NCBI RefSeq assembly: GCF_011806565.1
Contig: NZ_JAATOP010000003.1
Coordinates: 62,001 to 126,000 of the forward strand
Length of the DNA stretch: 64,000 nt
Direction of reading: 5' to 3'
Origin: Marivivens donghaensis
GTDB lineage: Bacteria; Pseudomonadota; Alphaproteobacteria; Rhodobacterales; Rhodobacteraceae
Below, in pieces: positions 33,094-45,093 of the stretch (positions are counted from its first letter, which is position 1; each line of letters starts with the position of its first letter). Both the position numbers and the translations under genes were made by a program. The notes beneath the pieces were generated by a model. It was not told the origin of the DNA. It saw nothing but the letters and a program-made list of their open reading frames with translations, and did no database searches.

Positions 33094-33993
33094 ATGCCGC
33101 TTCACCGCGACGACCTTCCCGACCTGATGGCCTTCCTCGCCGTTGCCGAGGAGCGCAGTTTTACCCGCGCTGCGGCCCGTCTGGGAACGTCGCAAAGCGC
33201 GCTGAGCCATGTGATCCGCCGTCTGGAAGAGCGGATGGACATGCGCCTGCTCACGCGTACCACGCGGCATGTGGCGCCGACCGATATCGGGGAGCAATTG
33301 CTCGCCAGCCTTCAACCCGCGTTTCGCGGGATCGAAGAGCGACTGGCCGACCTCGATGCGTTACGCGCAGAGCCGAGCGGGTCGATCCGGATCAATGCGC
33401 CGCGCTGGGCCGCCCAGAGGGTCATCATGCCAGCCGCAACTGAGCTGATGCGGGACTATCCCAACCTGCGGATCGAGGTGGAAGTAGACCAACGGCTTGT
33501 GGATATCGTGAAGGACGGTTTCGATGCGGGCGTCAGGTTGGGCGAAGAGGTCCAGCAGGACATGATCGCGGTGCGCATCGGGCCGGACATCCGCATGGTC
33601 GTCGCGGGATCGCCCACCTATTTCGAAGCGCACGGTGTGCCCAAAGACCCGCACGATCTGATGGACCACCTTTGTAACAATCTGCGCTTTGCCACGCTCG
33701 GCGGGCTTTATGCGTGGGAATTCGAGAAGGATGGGCGCGAGGTGAATGTGCGTGTGAAGGGGCAGTTCACGTCGAACGATCCCGAAGCATTGATCGGTGC
33801 AGCGCTAGGCGGGGTAGGGCTGACCTGCCTACCGAACGACCATCTGGACGAACATCTGGAAAGCGGCGCGCTGGTCGCGTGTCTTGAGGACTGGTGTCCG
33901 CCGTTTCTAGGGTATCACTTGTACTACCCGAGCCGCCGTCAGGCGCTGCCAGCGTTTCAGGCGCTCACGGAAAAACTGCGGTATCGGGGGTAG
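33094..33993 (+). CDS. LysR-family transcriptional regulator
   Basis: A 299-residue intact LysR protein. The HTH is in DLMAFLAVAEERSFTRAAARLGTSQSALSHVIRRLE, and the effector domain from about 90 begins SGSIRINAPRWAAQRV. The C-terminus FQALTEKLRYRG is typical of the subgroup with a long YHLYYPSRRQALPAF end. The start could be the GTG at 33082 or the ATG at 33094. Neither has a good ribosome-binding site. No divergent partner gene. Confidence 0.88.
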   Translation: MPLHRDDLPDLMAFLAVAEERSFTRAAARLGTSQSALSHVIRRLEERMDMRLLTRTTRHVAPTDIGEQLLASLQPAFRGIEERLADLDALRAEPSGSIRINAPRWAAQRVIMPAATELMRDYPNLRIEVEVDQRLVDIVKDGFDAGVRLGEEVQQDMIAVRIGPDIRMVVAGSPTYFEAHGVPKDPHDLMDHLCNNLRFATLGGLYAWEFEKDGREVNVRVKGQFTSNDPEALIGAALGGVGLTCLPNDHLDEHLESGALVACLEDWCPPFLGYHLYYPSRRQALPAFQALTEKLRYRG

Positions 33994-34040
33994 GGGCGCT
34001 GCCCCCGCGGCTTTGCCGCTCCCCCGGGATATTTTGGGCA
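33991..34040 (-). repeat. GC-rich palindromic intergenic repeat, copy A
   Basis: Read on the minus strand it runs CCCAAAATATCCCGGGGG, then a small GCGGC/GCCGC stem, then GGGGGCAGCGCCCC. Copy B at 57877-57943 has the same order: CCCAAATACCTCGGGGG, a stem, then GGGGGCAGAGCCCCC. I recognise this pattern as a frequent intergenic element of Rhodobacteraceae genomes. Here it lies between convergent lysR and tdk and may help terminate them. Confidence 0.6.
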
Positions 34041-34051
34041 CAAAGGCAGGG

Positions 34052-34633
34052 TCAGCAGTCGCCGACCGCGTCGCGCCAGTGTTTGCGGCAGAGCGAGACA
34101 TAGCGGTCGTTGCCGCCGATCGAGACCTGTGCGCCGAGCGTGACGACGTTGCCGTTTTCGTCTTTGCGCACGACCATGGTCGCTTTTTTCCCGCAGTGGC
34201 AGATGGTGCGCACTTCGCGCATTTCGTCGGCAAGTGCGAGGAGTGCGGCGGAGCCGGGGAAGAGGTTGCCCTGAAAATCCACGCGGAGGCCGTAGCACAT
34301 GATCGGAACGCGGAGGTCATCGACTGCGCGGGCCAGTTGCCAGACCTGATCCTTCGACAGGAACTGGCACTCGTCGATGAAAACGCAGGCGCAGGGGCCT
34401 TCGTTCAGGCGGGATTCGATCTTGGCAAAGAGGTCCGTTTCACCGGTGTAAGTGTCGGCGGGGGAGCTGATGCCGATGCGGCTCGCGATGCGGCCCTCGC
34501 CTGCGCGATTATCGAATTGCGCGGTCAGCAGGTAGGTCTGCATACCGCGTTCGATGTAGTTGTAGCTTGCCTGCAGGAGCAACGTCGACTTGCCGGCGTT
34601 CATGGTCGAGTAATTGTAATAGAGCTTGGCCAT
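34052..34633 (-). CDS. tdk: Thymidine kinase
   Basis: This enzyme phosphorylates thymidine (salvage) with ATP. 193 residues: P-loop TMNAGKSTLLL near residues 10-20, Walker-B-like VFIDECQFL, and a C-terminal zinc ribbon with ICHCGKKA and the later SLCRKHW. The base YGLRVDFQGNLFPGS is family-specific. The ATG at 34633 is chosen because the fold begins there (MAKLYYNYSTMN). No clear ribosome-binding site precedes it. Confidence 0.92.
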   Translation of the reverse strand: MAKLYYNYSTMNAGKSTLLLQASYNYIERGMQTYLLTAQFDNRAGEGRIASRIGISSPADTYTGETDLFAKIESRLNEGPCACVFIDECQFLSKDQVWQLARAVDDLRVPIMCYGLRVDFQGNLFPGSAALLALADEMREVRTICHCGKKATMVVRKDENGNVVTLGAQVSIGGNDRYVSLCRKHWRDAVGDC

Positions 34634-34995
34634 GGCGGAGGAATTGGCACCCCTTGCGACTTTTTGCAAGTGGACCGGAGCCGCGGTGCGACTGGGTGTA
34701 AACACGCCAACGCGCAGGATGGGGTCGCGGCTCCGGTCCTGCGGTGCTCGGGAACAGGCACCGCATTCCGTATCTCTGGGACTGCCGAGTGGATTCGACA
34801 GGCCTTAAGGTGTTAGGTAACGACGTTATGTCGTGGATAGGTTGTGCTAATCGCTCCTGCGGTTTTCCGTCAATGACCCGCGGGGCTTTCAAAGCGCCTT
34901 AAATTAAAATTAACTCTCCAGTTGTGACCATTTAATGCAACCTTTGCAAAATGAACACAATCCCGCCTTTTGCGGACTACGACTTTGGTCGTAGG
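34634..34995. other. Gene-free stretch between tdk and the KAS III gene
   Basis: About 360 bp without a credible coding frame. It must contain the tdk promoter on the minus strand. At 34977-34994 is the hairpin CTACGAC-TTTG-GTCGTAG, just after the KAS III stop. A run AAATTAAAATTAA near 34900 is AT-rich. Nothing else recognised. Confidence 0.5.
34977..34994 (-). terminator. Hairpin after the KAS III gene
   Basis: Perfect 7-bp stem CTACGAC/GTCGTAG with a 4-nt loop, 2 nt beyond the stop at 34996. There is no clear U tract, so termination is uncertain. Confidence 0.45.
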
Positions 34996-36108
34996 TCACT
35001 TTCGGCGGAGGATCACCGAGCCCACGGAATAGCCTGCGCCGAAGGAGCAAATCACCCCTAGCGTGTCTGCTATGCGGTCGCGCGAGTACTTGTCAAAAGC
35101 GATGATCGAGCCTGCGGACGAGGTGTTCGCGTAGTCTTGCAGGATGTTCGGCTGTTCCTCTGCGGTTGGCGTGCGGCCGAGGACCTTCTTGCCGATGTAG
35201 TCGTTCATCGATTTGTTCGCCTGATGGAGCCATAGGACGCCAATGTCCTCTGCGGTGATGCCGTTCGATTCCATGTGGTCGGCGATGTGGGCAGAGACGA
35301 GGGGCAGGACCTCTTTGAACACCTTGCGACCGTTCTGCATGAAGCGCATGTCGCGGCGGTCGTCCATCGCATCGCGGGTTGGGCGGAGGAAGCCGTTATT
35401 GTTGCGGATGTTGTTCGAAAACTGGGTCGCGCATTTGGTCGACACGACTTTCCAGCCGTCCTGACCTTCGTCGCGTTCCAGCAGCACTGCCGTGGCCACG
35501 TCACCAAAGATGAAGTGACAATCGCGGTCGCGCCATTCGAGGTGGCCAGAGGTGATCTCGGGCGAGATGACCAGCGCGCGGCGTACGGAGCCCGCGCGGA
35601 TCATGTCGGCGGCGGTCTGGATGCCGAAGGTGGCGGAAGAGCAGGCGACGTTCATGTCGAAGGCCATACCGCCCGCGCCGAGGAGTTGCTGGATTTCCAC
35701 GGCCATGGCGGGGTAGGCGCGTTCCATGTTCGATGCGGCGCAGAGGATCAGGTCGATTTCGCTGCCTGCGACGCCTGCGCGGTCCAGCGCTTTGTTCGCG
35801 GCTTTCATACCGATTTCGGCCATCATGGACGGCTCTTCGTCGCTGCGTTCGGGGTAGCGCGGGTACATGCGGGTCGGGTCGAGGATGCCGTCCTTGGTCA
35901 TGACAAATCGGCTGTGGATGCCGGAGGCGGCCACGATGAATTCGGCGCTGGAGTGGGGTACGGGCTCTTTGTCGCCGGCGGCGATGGCGTCCGCGTGTTC
36001 GGCGTTCTGGAGATCGGCGTAGGCGTTGAACGCCTCGACCAGTTCGTCATTGGAAATGGAATGCTCCGGCGTGAAAACACCGGTCGCGGTCAAAACGACG
36101 TCGTACAT
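34996..36108 (-). CDS. Beta-ketoacyl-ACP synthase III family protein
   Basis: A 370-residue KAS III/FabH-like thiolase-fold enzyme. The active Cys is in FDMNVACSSATFGIQ, the His in VLWLHQANK and the Asn in YANTSSAGS, so the Cys-His-Asn triad is complete. It is longer than housekeeping FabH (about 320) and has an inserted N-terminal stretch (about 25-60) with MTKDGILDPTRMYPRYPER. This is the variant common in alphaproteobacteria beside a normal fabH. It condenses an acyl-CoA starter with malonyl-ACP. It may start fatty-acid synthesis or serve a specialised acyl product. It lies downstream of carB but is separated from it by a terminator. Confidence 0.88.
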   Translation of the reverse strand: MYDVVLTATGVFTPEHSISNDELVEAFNAYADLQNAEHADAIAAGDKEPVPHSSAEFIVAASGIHSRFVMTKDGILDPTRMYPRYPERSDEEPSMMAEIGMKAANKALDRAGVAGSEIDLILCAASNMERAYPAMAVEIQQLLGAGGMAFDMNVACSSATFGIQTAADMIRAGSVRRALVISPEITSGHLEWRDRDCHFIFGDVATAVLLERDEGQDGWKVVSTKCATQFSNNIRNNNGFLRPTRDAMDDRRDMRFMQNGRKVFKEVLPLVSAHIADHMESNGITAEDIGVLWLHQANKSMNDYIGKKVLGRTPTAEEQPNILQDYANTSSAGSIIAFDKYSRDRIADTLGVICSFGAGYSVGSVILRRK

Positions 36109-36185
36109 GTGGCCTCCTGCGCAGTGCCCTCAAGCCTGCGGCCAACTGTACGGATTGTCCAGAATGACGGTGGGTCGCAAAAAGA

Positions 36186-36212
36186 AAAGGCCGGTCAGTG
36201 TGACCGGCCTTT
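36186..36212 (-). terminator. Terminator after carB
   Basis: A 12-bp perfect stem AAAGGCCGGTCA / TGACCGGCCTTT with a 3-nt loop, just downstream of the carB stop. The U-rich side on the minus strand is short. Confidence 0.8.
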
Positions 36213-36219
36213 GTTGTTC

Positions 36220-39200
36220 TTATGCCTGAAGGCTGCGGACGTTGATGTCGCCTTCCTTGCGGGCCATCATGGCCTGCGCGGCGGCGTTGGCGCCTGCCGC
36301 CGTGGTGAAGTACGGCAGCTTGTCGTAGAGCGCGACCGAGCGGATTTCACGGCTGTCGTTGACGGCTTGTGCGCCTTCGGTGGTGTTGAACACCAGTTGG
36401 ACCTGACCGTCTTTCAGCAGATCGACGATGGTGCGGCCACCTTCGTAGACCTTGTTGACGATCTCGCACTTCACGCCGTTCTCGGTCAGCCAGCTTGCGG
36501 TGCCGCGGGTCGCGAGGATGCCGAAGCCGAGCTCGGTGACGATCTTGGCCGCGTTCAGCATCTCTTCGCCCTTGTCGCCATCACGGATGGAGATGAAGAC
36601 GTTGCCCTCTTCCGGCAGGTGCGAGCCAGCGCCCAGCTGCGCCTTGAGGAAGGCGCGCGCGAAGGAGCGGTCCCAACCCATGACTTCGCCGGTCGAACGC
36701 ATTTCCGGGCCGAGGATGGTGTCGACACCCGGGAAGCGGGCGAACGGCAGGACGGCTTCCTTGACCGAGAACCACGGCGTGTTCGGGTCGGCCAGTTCGA
36801 ACGGGTCGCCCTGTTCGATGGTTGCCATCGGGTCCATGTCGGCCGGGTAGGGCGCGCGCTTGGGGAAGTTCGACATCGGCTCGCCAGCCATGAGGCGGGC
36901 GGCGATCGACGCGATGGCCGAGTCGGTTGCCTTGGCGACAAACGGGACGGTACGCGAGGCGCGCGGGTTGACCTCGATGAGGTAGACGTCGCCGTCCTTG
37001 ACTGCGAACTGGACGTTCATCAGGCCCTTGACCTGAAGAGCGAGCGCGAGGGCTTCGGTCTGGCTGCGGATCTCTTCGATGATGTCCTGCGACAGGGTGT
37101 GCGGCGGCAGGCAGCAAGCGGAGTCGCCCGAGTGGACGCCTGCTTCTTCGATGTGCTGCATGATGCCGGTGACGTGGACAGTTTCACCGTCGCAGAGCGC
37201 ATCGACGTCGACCTCGGTCGCACCCGAAAGGTAGCTGTCGAGCAGGACGGGGCTGTCGCCCGAAACCACAACGGCTTCGCGGATGTAGCGGTCGAGTTGC
37301 GCCTGATCGCGGACGATTTCCATCGCGCGGCCACCCAGAACGTAGGACGGGCGGATGACCAGCGGGTAGCCGATGTCCTTGGCGATTTCCATCGCCTCGG
37401 CGTCGGAGTGCGCGATGCCGTTGTGCGGCTGCTTGAGGCCGAGACGGTTGACCAGATCCTGGAAACGCTCGCGGTCTTCTGCAAGGTCGATCGCGTCCGG
37501 CGAGGTGCCGAGGATTGGGATGCCTGCTTCGTCCAGCGCATTCGCCAGCTTCAGCGGGGTCTGACCGCCGAACTGGACGATCACACCGTGCAGTGTCCCG
37601 TTTTCCTGTTCGACGCGCAGGATTTCCATCACGTGTTCGAAGGTCAGCGGTTCGAAGTACAGACGGTCCGAGGTGTCATAGTCGGTCGACACGGTCTCGG
37701 GGTTGCAGTTGATCATGATGGTTTCGTAACCCTGATCGGTCAGAGCGAAACATGCATGACAGCAGCAGTAGTCGAATTCGATACCCTGACCGATACGGTT
37801 CGGGCCACCGCCGAGGATGACGACCTTTTTGCGGTCGGTCGGGCGGCTTTCGCATTCCACGTCGCCCATCGCGGGGGCTTCGTAGGTCGAATACATGTAA
37901 GGGGTCTGCGCTTCGAATTCGGCGGCACAGGTGTCGATACGCTTGAACACGGCTTTGACGCCGAGGTTCTGGCGCGCGCGGCGTACGTTGTCTTCGTCGC
38001 GGCCGGTCAGCTTGGCGAGGCGGGCATCGGTGAAGCCCATCATCTTGATGCGGCGCAGGCCCTTTTCGTCAACCGGCAGGCCGTTTTTGCGAATGACTTC
38101 TTCGGCTTCGACGATTTCACGGATGCGCTCGAGGAACCACGGATCGAACGAGGTGATCGCGATGATCTCGTCGTTGGTGAAGCCGTGACGCATTGCCTGA
38201 GCGATGGTGCGCAGACGGTCGGGGGTCGCTTTGGACAGCGCAGCCGAAACGGCGGCCTTTTCCGGTGCGCCCGGAATGTCGACTTCGTCAAAGCCGGTCA
38301 GACCGGTTTCGAGCGAGGCGAGGGCCTTCTGCATCGACTCGTGGAAGGTACGGCCAATGGCCATCGCTTCGCCGACCGACTTCATCGCGGTGGTCAGGTA
38401 GGGCTCGGAGCCTGCGAACTTCTCGAATGCGAAGCGCGGGATCTTGGTGACAACGTAGTCGATGGTCGGCTCGAACGAAGCGGGCGTCACCTTGGTGATG
38501 TCGTTGTCCAGTTCGTCGAGGGTGTAGCCGACAGCCAGCTTGGCCGCGATTTTCGCGATCGGGAAGCCGGTCGCCTTCGAGGCCAGTGCGGACGAACGCG
38601 ACACGCGCGGGTTCATTTCGATGACGACCATGCGGCCGTCCTTCGGGTTCACGGCCCACTGGACGTTCGAACCGCCGGTCTCGACGCCTATCTCGCGCAG
38701 AACCGCGATCGAGGCGGAGCGCATGATCTGGTATTCTTTGTCGGTCAGGGTCAGTGCCGGAGCAACGGTGATCGAGTCGCCGGTGTGAACGCCCATCGGG
38801 TCCACGTTTTCGATCGAACAGACGATAATCGCGTTGTCTGCTTTGTCGCGGACAACTTCCATTTCGTATTCTTTCCAGCCGAGCAGCGATTCATCGACGA
38901 GGATCTGGCCCACCGGCGATGCGTCCATGCCCGAGCGGCAGTAGTATTCGTATTCTTCGCGGTTATACGCAACGCCGCCGCCCGTACCGCCGAGCGTGAA
39001 CGCGGGGCGGATGATGGCCGGAAGACCGATTTCTTCTAGAGCGTCCATCGCGAGCGCGAGGCCGGCCTTGAGGTCTTTCTTGCCTTTGGCGTCGGTCGGC
39101 GCGGTGACGATGGTGGCCTTCGGATTTTCGATGCCGAGGCGGTCCATCGCTTCGCGGAACAGTTTGCGGTCTTCGGCCATTTCGATGGCGTCGCGCTTGG

Positions 39201-39552
39201 CGCCGATCATCTCGACGCCGAGGCGGTCGAGAACGCCCATGTCGGCAAGTGCCAGCGCGGTGTTCAGACCGGTCTGACCGCCCATGGTCGGCAGCAGCGC
39301 GTCGGGGCGCTCTTTCTCGATGATCTTGGCGACGACTTCGGGCGTGATCGGCTCGATGTAGGTCGCGTCGGCCAGACCGGGGTCGGTCATGATCGTCGCG
39401 GGGTTCGAGTTTACGAGGATGACGCGGTAGCCTTCTTCGCGAAGGGCTTTACACGCTTGGGCGCCCGAATAGTCGAATTCGCAGGCCTGACCAATGATAA
39501 TGGGCCCCGCCCCGATGATCATGATCGACTTGATGTCGGTTCTCTTCGGCAT
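36220..39552 (-). CDS. carB: Carbamoyl-phosphate synthase large subunit
   Basis: This subunit makes carbamoyl phosphate from ammonia, bicarbonate and two ATP for pyrimidines and arginine. Its 1110 residues match the family. It has two homologous ATP-grasp halves: [19 protein letters not shown] at the start and [19 protein letters not shown] at the middle. The C-terminal allosteric MGS-like domain begins near [15 protein letters not shown]. The ATG at 39552 follows GAGGG. The small subunit (carA) is not in the window. argF, which uses the product, lies about 18 kb away. Confidence 0.96.
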   Translation of the reverse strand: MPKRTDIKSIMIIGAGPIIIGQACEFDYSGAQACKALREEGYRVILVNSNPATIMTDPGLADATYIEPITPEVVAKIIEKERPDALLPTMGGQTGLNTALALADMGVLDRLGVEMIGAKRDAIEMAEDRKLFREAMDRLGIENPKATIVTAPTDAKGKKDLKAGLALAMDALEEIGLPAIIRPAFTLGGTGGGVAYNREEYEYYCRSGMDASPVGQILVDESLLGWKEYEMEVVRDKADNAIIVCSIENVDPMGVHTGDSITVAPALTLTDKEYQIMRSASIAVLREIGVETGGSNVQWAVNPKDGRMVVIEMNPRVSRSSALASKATGFPIAKIAAKLAVGYTLDELDNDITKVTPASFEPTIDYVVTKIPRFAFEKFAGSEPYLTTAMKSVGEAMAIGRTFHESMQKALASLETGLTGFDEVDIPGAPEKAAVSAALSKATPDRLRTIAQAMRHGFTNDEIIAITSFDPWFLERIREIVEAEEVIRKNGLPVDEKGLRRIKMMGFTDARLAKLTGRDEDNVRRARQNLGVKAVFKRIDTCAAEFEAQTPYMYSTYEAPAMGDVECESRPTDRKKVVILGGGPNRIGQGIEFDYCCCHACFALTDQGYETIMINCNPETVSTDYDTSDRLYFEPLTFEHVMEILRVEQENGTLHGVIVQFGGQTPLKLANALDEAGIPILGTSPDAIDLAEDRERFQDLVNRLGLKQPHNGIAHSDAEAMEIAKDIGYPLVIRPSYVLGGRAMEIVRDQAQLDRYIREAVVVSGDSPVLLDSYLSGATEVDVDALCDGETVHVTGIMQHIEEAGVHSGDSACCLPPHTLSQDIIEEIRSQTEALALALQVKGLMNVQFAVKDGDVYLIEVNPRASRTVPFVAKATDSAIASIAARLMAGEPMSNFPKRAPYPADMDPMATIEQGDPFELADPNTPWFSVKEAVLPFARFPGVDTILGPEMRSTGEVMGWDRSFARAFLKAQLGAGSHLPEEGNVFISIRDGDKGEEMLNAAKIVTELGFGILATRGTASWLTENGVKCEIVNKVYEGGRTIVDLLKDGQVQLVFNTTEGAQAVNDSREIRSVALYDKLPYFTTAAGANAAAQAMMARKEGDINVRSLQA

Positions 39553-39726
39553 TGGACCCTCATTTTTTCTGGCAGCGTACGTTGGGGCAGGCAGCACCCA
39601 AATTGTTGGGCGTTATAGACAGTACGAGGCAAGGTGCAAGAGGATCGAAACGGGAATCTGACATGTCGCTTTTGCTCTGTTCCCCGATTGTCTGCTGTTC
39701 TATCCGTTCGCTAACGCAAGCAACAG

Positions 39727-40845
39727 GTGCTCAACGTGTGGATTCAGTTTGATCGTGGACCAGATGGCGCTCCGGCAGCCTTTGATTCTCCGCGAAAAAT
39801 CATCGAAGCCCATACGCCGGACGAGGTTCCGGCTGCTCTGGATGCGCTGGCTGATGTCGATGGCTGGCTGGCCGGTTACTGCTCTTACGAGCTTGGTTAC
39901 GCGCTGGAGCCGAAATTGCTCCCCCTGATGCCCGAAGGTCGCAAACTGCCGCTTTTGCGGTTCGGCGTTTATGATTCTCCGGTCCAAGGCAAAGCGTTCG
40001 AGGGGCAGGGGCATTTGGCTGACATCACGCCCGTCTGGAGCGCAGAGGACCACGCCGCCGCGATATCAGACGTGCGCGACTATATCGGCGCGGGCGACAT
40101 TTATCAGGCCAACCTGACCTTTCCGATCAATGCCAAGGCAGCCGGCACGCCCGAGGGGCTGTATCATTCGCTGATGCAGCGGCAGGCGGTCGGGCATGGC
40201 GCGCTGGTGCTTCAGGACGACTGCCCCGCGATCCTTTCGCGCTCGCCGGAGCTGTTCTTCCGCACGGACGGCGGCATGATCGAAACGGTCCCGATGAAAG
40301 GCACCCAGCCGCGCGGCGCGACGGCTGAAGAAGACACGGCCATCGTCGAATGGCTGCGCAACGATGAAAAGAACCGCGCAGAGAACCTGATGATCGTGGA
40401 CCTGCTGCGCAACGATATCAGCCGCGTCAGCAAGCCGGGGTCGGTGCACGTCCCCGACCTGTTCCGCGTGAATACCTTTGCCACCGTTCACCAGATGGTC
40501 AGCCGCGTGAAGGCCGAGCTGATGCCGGACATGGGGCTCGCCGATATCCTGCGGGCGCTGTTCCCGTGCGGCTCGATCACGGGCGCGCCCAAGGTCCGCG
40601 CGATGGAGATCATCCACGAGCTCGAAGTTGGTGCGCGCGATATATACTGCGGCACCATCGGATGGTGGGCGCCTGACGGGCGGTCGGAATTCAACGTGGC
40701 GATCCGCACTGTCATGTTGGACGGCCAGCAGGCCAAGCTAAATGTAGGAGGCGGGGTCGTCTGGGACTCCACCGCTGCATCCGAATACGAGGAAGCCCTA
40801 TGGAAAGCCCGCTTCGCGGAACTGCCCCCGATGACTGCCGACTGA
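39727..40845 (+). CDS. pabB: Aminodeoxychorismate synthase component I
   Basis: This enzyme turns chorismate and ammonia into 4-amino-4-deoxychorismate for folate. 372 residues with the chorismate-binding core: IGAGDIYQANLTFPI, then KGTQPRG, AENLMIVDLLRND, FPCGSITGAPKVRAMEII and NVAIRTVMLDG. The start is a GTG (39727); a second GTG is three codons on. The 3' end overlaps the class IV aminotransferase gene by 46 nt, so synthase and lyase are coupled. Confidence 0.92.
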   Translation: MLNVWIQFDRGPDGAPAAFDSPRKIIEAHTPDEVPAALDALADVDGWLAGYCSYELGYALEPKLLPLMPEGRKLPLLRFGVYDSPVQGKAFEGQGHLADITPVWSAEDHAAAISDVRDYIGAGDIYQANLTFPINAKAAGTPEGLYHSLMQRQAVGHGALVLQDDCPAILSRSPELFFRTDGGMIETVPMKGTQPRGATAEEDTAIVEWLRNDEKNRAENLMIVDLLRNDISRVSKPGSVHVPDLFRVNTFATVHQMVSRVKAELMPDMGLADILRALFPCGSITGAPKVRAMEIIHELEVGARDIYCGTIGWWAPDGRSEFNVAIRTVMLDGQQAKLNVGGGVVWDSTAASEYEEALWKARFAELPPMTAD

Positions 40846-41438
40846 TCGAAACGATGGGGCGCGATGGCGATGCCGTCCGCTATCTGCCGTTCCACCTTGA
40901 CCGTATGGCAGCCGGAGCTGAGGCGCTGGGGTATCCTTTCGGCCGCGCACTGGCCGAAGAGTTGCTGTCCGAGCTGCCCGAAGGCGGGCGCATCCGTATG
41001 ACGCTGGGCGCGACGGGCGATCTGTCCGTCACGGGCGGGCACCTCGACCCCAACCCCGACCAATGGCGCGTCATGATCGCGGCGGAGCGTTTGCAGTCAG
41101 GCGATCCGTGGTTGCGGGTAAAATCGACCAACCGCCCGCTCTACACCCGCCTGCGCGAAGTGCTGCCCGAGGGCGTCGACGAATACCTCTGCCTCAATGA
41201 AAAGGACGAGGTCTGCGAGGGCACGATCACCAATATCTTCGTCACCACCGCCGAGGGTGAGCGCCTGACGCCGCCCGTTTCCAGTGGTCTCCTACCGGGC
41301 GTGCTGCGGCGGCATCTGCTCGAAAACGGGTACGAGGAGCGGGTTCTGCACCTCTCGGACCTCATCGAGGCGCGCGAAATCCACTTCGGGAACGCTTTAC
41401 GTGGCTTGATTCCCGCGGTTCTGCTGCCCGTCGCTTGA
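40800..41438 (+). CDS. pabC: Class IV PLP aminotransferase, probable aminodeoxychorismate lyase
   Basis: A 212-residue short fold-type IV PLP protein. The PLP lysine is in LRVKSTNRPLY, and the glutamate site in CEGTITNIFV. The phosphate-binding GLLPGVLRRHLLE is present. It overlaps pabB, supporting the lyase step that gives 4-aminobenzoate and pyruvate. It is shorter than E. coli PabC (about 270) but typical of alphaproteobacterial pabB-linked members. Confidence 0.85.
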   Translation: MESPLRGTAPDDCRLIETMGRDGDAVRYLPFHLDRMAAGAEALGYPFGRALAEELLSELPEGGRIRMTLGATGDLSVTGGHLDPNPDQWRVMIAAERLQSGDPWLRVKSTNRPLYTRLREVLPEGVDEYLCLNEKDEVCEGTITNIFVTTAEGERLTPPVSSGLLPGVLRRHLLENGYEERVLHLSDLIEAREIHFGNALRGLIPAVLLPVA

Positions 41439-41498
41439 CATCGGGCGTTCAACCCTGTGTATCGGCGCGGAACCCCCGTAACCCAAGGGATACAAGAT

Positions 41499-43283
<1,785 letters not shown>

Positions 43284-43292
43284 TCCAAATGA

Positions 43293-43325
43293 AAAGGCCG
43301 GAGCAACGCTCCGGCCTTTGTTTTT
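43293..43325 (+). terminator. Terminator after aspS
   Basis: A 12-bp perfect stem AAAGGCCGGAGC / GCTCCGGCCTTT with loop AAC, followed by GTTTTTA. It is near-symmetrical, so it may also serve the convergent hemerythrin gene at 43337. Confidence 0.9.
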
Positions 43326-43336
43326 ATAGTGCGTGA

Positions 43337-43810
43337 TCAGTCTTCGAGGTGATCTTCGCGCTTCTTGTCGACGAGCTTCAGTTCCTTTTCCTTGCGGGTG
43401 CGGAACTTCTCGCCGTAGCCCTTCAGTTCGCTATCGGGAATGACCTCTTTGGCGCGGGAGAAGATGTCCTCTTCTTCCTCTTCCATGTGGTGTTCGTAGT
43501 CATGCTTGAGCTGCTTGAACTTGGTGAGCCAAGCCGAGGACGACATGTCCATCTCTTGCAGCTCTTCCATCAGGTCGTCCATTTCGGCGTGTTCTTCGAC
43601 CGAGTGGCGGGCGGAATCCTGACCCCAGGTTTTCGACATCAGCGGGGAGTAGAAGGTCTCTTCCTCGGCCGCGGCGTGCGATTTCACATCGTAGAAGAAC
43701 TCTTTCCACGCGGTCTGGCGGTCTTCGCTGTTGCCGGTGGTTTCGGCAATCTTGTCGAGCAGCTCGCGGTGGCGTGCGTGGTCGGCTTTGATCTCATCGT
43801 AAATAGACAT
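43337..43810 (-). CDS. Hemerythrin HHE-domain protein
   Basis: A 157-residue four-helix bundle with di-iron-type ligands: H in ADHARHRELL, HAAAEEETFY, HSVEEHAEMDD and KHDYEHHMEEEEED. The family binds iron/oxygen or handles oxidative and nitrosative stress. The very acidic EEEEED segment and the basic KEKELK..KKRED tail are notable. The start ATG at 43810 is preferred over a GTG at 43819. Cytoplasmic. Confidence 0.88.
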   Translation of the reverse strand: MSIYDEIKADHARHRELLDKIAETTGNSEDRQTAWKEFFYDVKSHAAAEEETFYSPLMSKTWGQDSARHSVEEHAEMDDLMEELQEMDMSSSAWLTKFKQLKHDYEHHMEEEEEDIFSRAKEVIPDSELKGYGEKFRTRKEKELKLVDKKREDHLED

Positions 43811-43896
43811 GGTAATCACCCAGACAAATATTCGTTTGCTGGGTAAAGCGTCACCGCTGCCTCAAGGTTCCGTGAAATGTCGGCTCCGGTCTGCTG

Positions 43897-44076
43897 TCAG
43901 TAGTCCGTGATGTTCGTTGCGTGGAGGTCTTCGACCGCGTGAATCGTATCGCGGCCTGCGCCGACGAAAGCCACGACGGCAGCAATCAGCATCACCATGC
44001 CAACGCCAAGAACGATCATATCTACCAATTCAAGTGAGCGGTCGTTTTCAGGGACCGACTCGATAACTTTTACCAT
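43897..44076 (-). CDS. Small single-pass membrane protein
   Basis: A 59-residue protein with one membrane helix (MIVLGVGMVMLIAAVVAFVGA, about residues 20-41) between a charged N-terminal and an acidic C-terminal tail. The ATG at 44076 has GGCGAGAAA upstream. It follows the hemerythrin gene on the same strand (87 bp upstream of it) and may share its transcript. No known family. Confidence 0.6.
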   Translation of the reverse strand: MVKVIESVPENDRSLELVDMIVLGVGMVMLIAAVVAFVGAGRDTIHAVEDLHATNITDY

Positions 44077-44240
44077 TTTCTCGCCTTTGCCTTTGGGGCT
44101 GCGCTTTGTTCCAACGTTTCTGAATGTCAAAGAAGGCGAGAATGAGCCGTCTTGGGGGAGTATTTGGGTAGTTTACATGTTTGTGATCTGCAAAGTCCCG
44201 CAGAGGCGGATGAGCGCGAGGTTGCTGGAAGGATTTCGCA

Positions 44241-44963
44241 TCAATCGCAAAGCCAGTCCTTGGCTTCGAGCCTGCTTTTGACCAGCGCGGAGAGGTCAGC
44301 CAGTTTGGCGTCGATATCCGTGCCTGCGTGGTGCGAGCGGGCGAGGGCGTCGACAGCCTCGCCAAGGCTCACATCGTCCGCGCTATGGGCCACACCGCCG
44401 AGGAACTGCGTCAGGTAGCGGATCGCTACACGGTCGTAGTCGGAGGCCATGACCTCTGCCGCTTGGGCGAGGTCGTCGCGGTAGGCAAGCGGATCGGGCG
44501 CGATGACATCGTTGCGCACATGGCGCAGATGATCTGGAGCGGGGTTGGCGGGCAGATGGCTGAGGATCATGCTCTGGAACACGCCGAGGCTTTCGACGGG
44601 TTTCGGCAGGAAGCCATCCGCACCCGCAATCCGCGCACGGATGTCGCCGTCGGGATCGCCACTGGTGCCGAGCAGGACATCCACACGGGGCGTTGCGCGG
44701 GCCAGATCGGCGATCAGCGTCTCCCCGCAGCCGTCAGGCAGACCGAGGTCCACGATCACCACACCGGGGCGGTAGGTCCGCAGATGTTGCCGCGCATGTT
44801 CCAGCGTGTCCGCCCGCCTGAGCCTTGCGCCCGACCGCTGGCTCATCAGGCGCATCGCTTCGCAGGCAAAGCGGCTATCCTCCACCAGAAGGATCGTCTG
44901 ACCGCGCAGGGGGTACTCCGCATTTGGCGGAATGGAATTGAGAACTGTGGCTGGCTCGGACAT
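44241..44963 (-). CDS. Receiver-domain response regulator without DNA-binding domain
   Basis: A 240-residue protein. The receiver domain spans about residues 20-140: LLVEDSRFACEAM as the acidic start, VIVDLGLPDG with the phospho-Asp, GTSGD with the Thr/Ser, and FLPKPVES with the Lys. The C-terminal ~90 residues are helical with DLAQAAEVMASDYDRV, possibly a histidine-phosphotransfer-like or interaction helix bundle, but no clear phosphohistidine motif. The ATG at 44963 follows GGAGATTCCC. No partner kinase is nearby. Confidence 0.8.
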   Translation of the reverse strand: MSEPATVLNSIPPNAEYPLRGQTILLVEDSRFACEAMRLMSQRSGARLRRADTLEHARQHLRTYRPGVVIVDLGLPDGCGETLIADLARATPRVDVLLGTSGDPDGDIRARIAGADGFLPKPVESLGVFQSMILSHLPANPAPDHLRHVRNDVIAPDPLAYRDDLAQAAEVMASDYDRVAIRYLTQFLGGVAHSADDVSLGEAVDALARSHHAGTDIDAKLADLSALVKSRLEAKDWLCD

Positions 44964-45093
44964 GGGAATCTCCACTCTGACCGCCATATTCAAGCGCAGG
45001 ATAGTTTACAGCCGGTTAAGCCCGCGACGTTCTGCCTAGGGACTTCGAAACCTGTTGCTTGTAGAAACTGCATCGAGAGAGAGGGAGACCACC

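Noticed and set aside
35275-39039. 1254-residue open frame antisense to the KAS III and carB genes
   Set aside because: It is a mirror of highly biased codon use in carB, lacks any recognisable domain and has composition typical of antisense frames (V, D, H, R, G rich).
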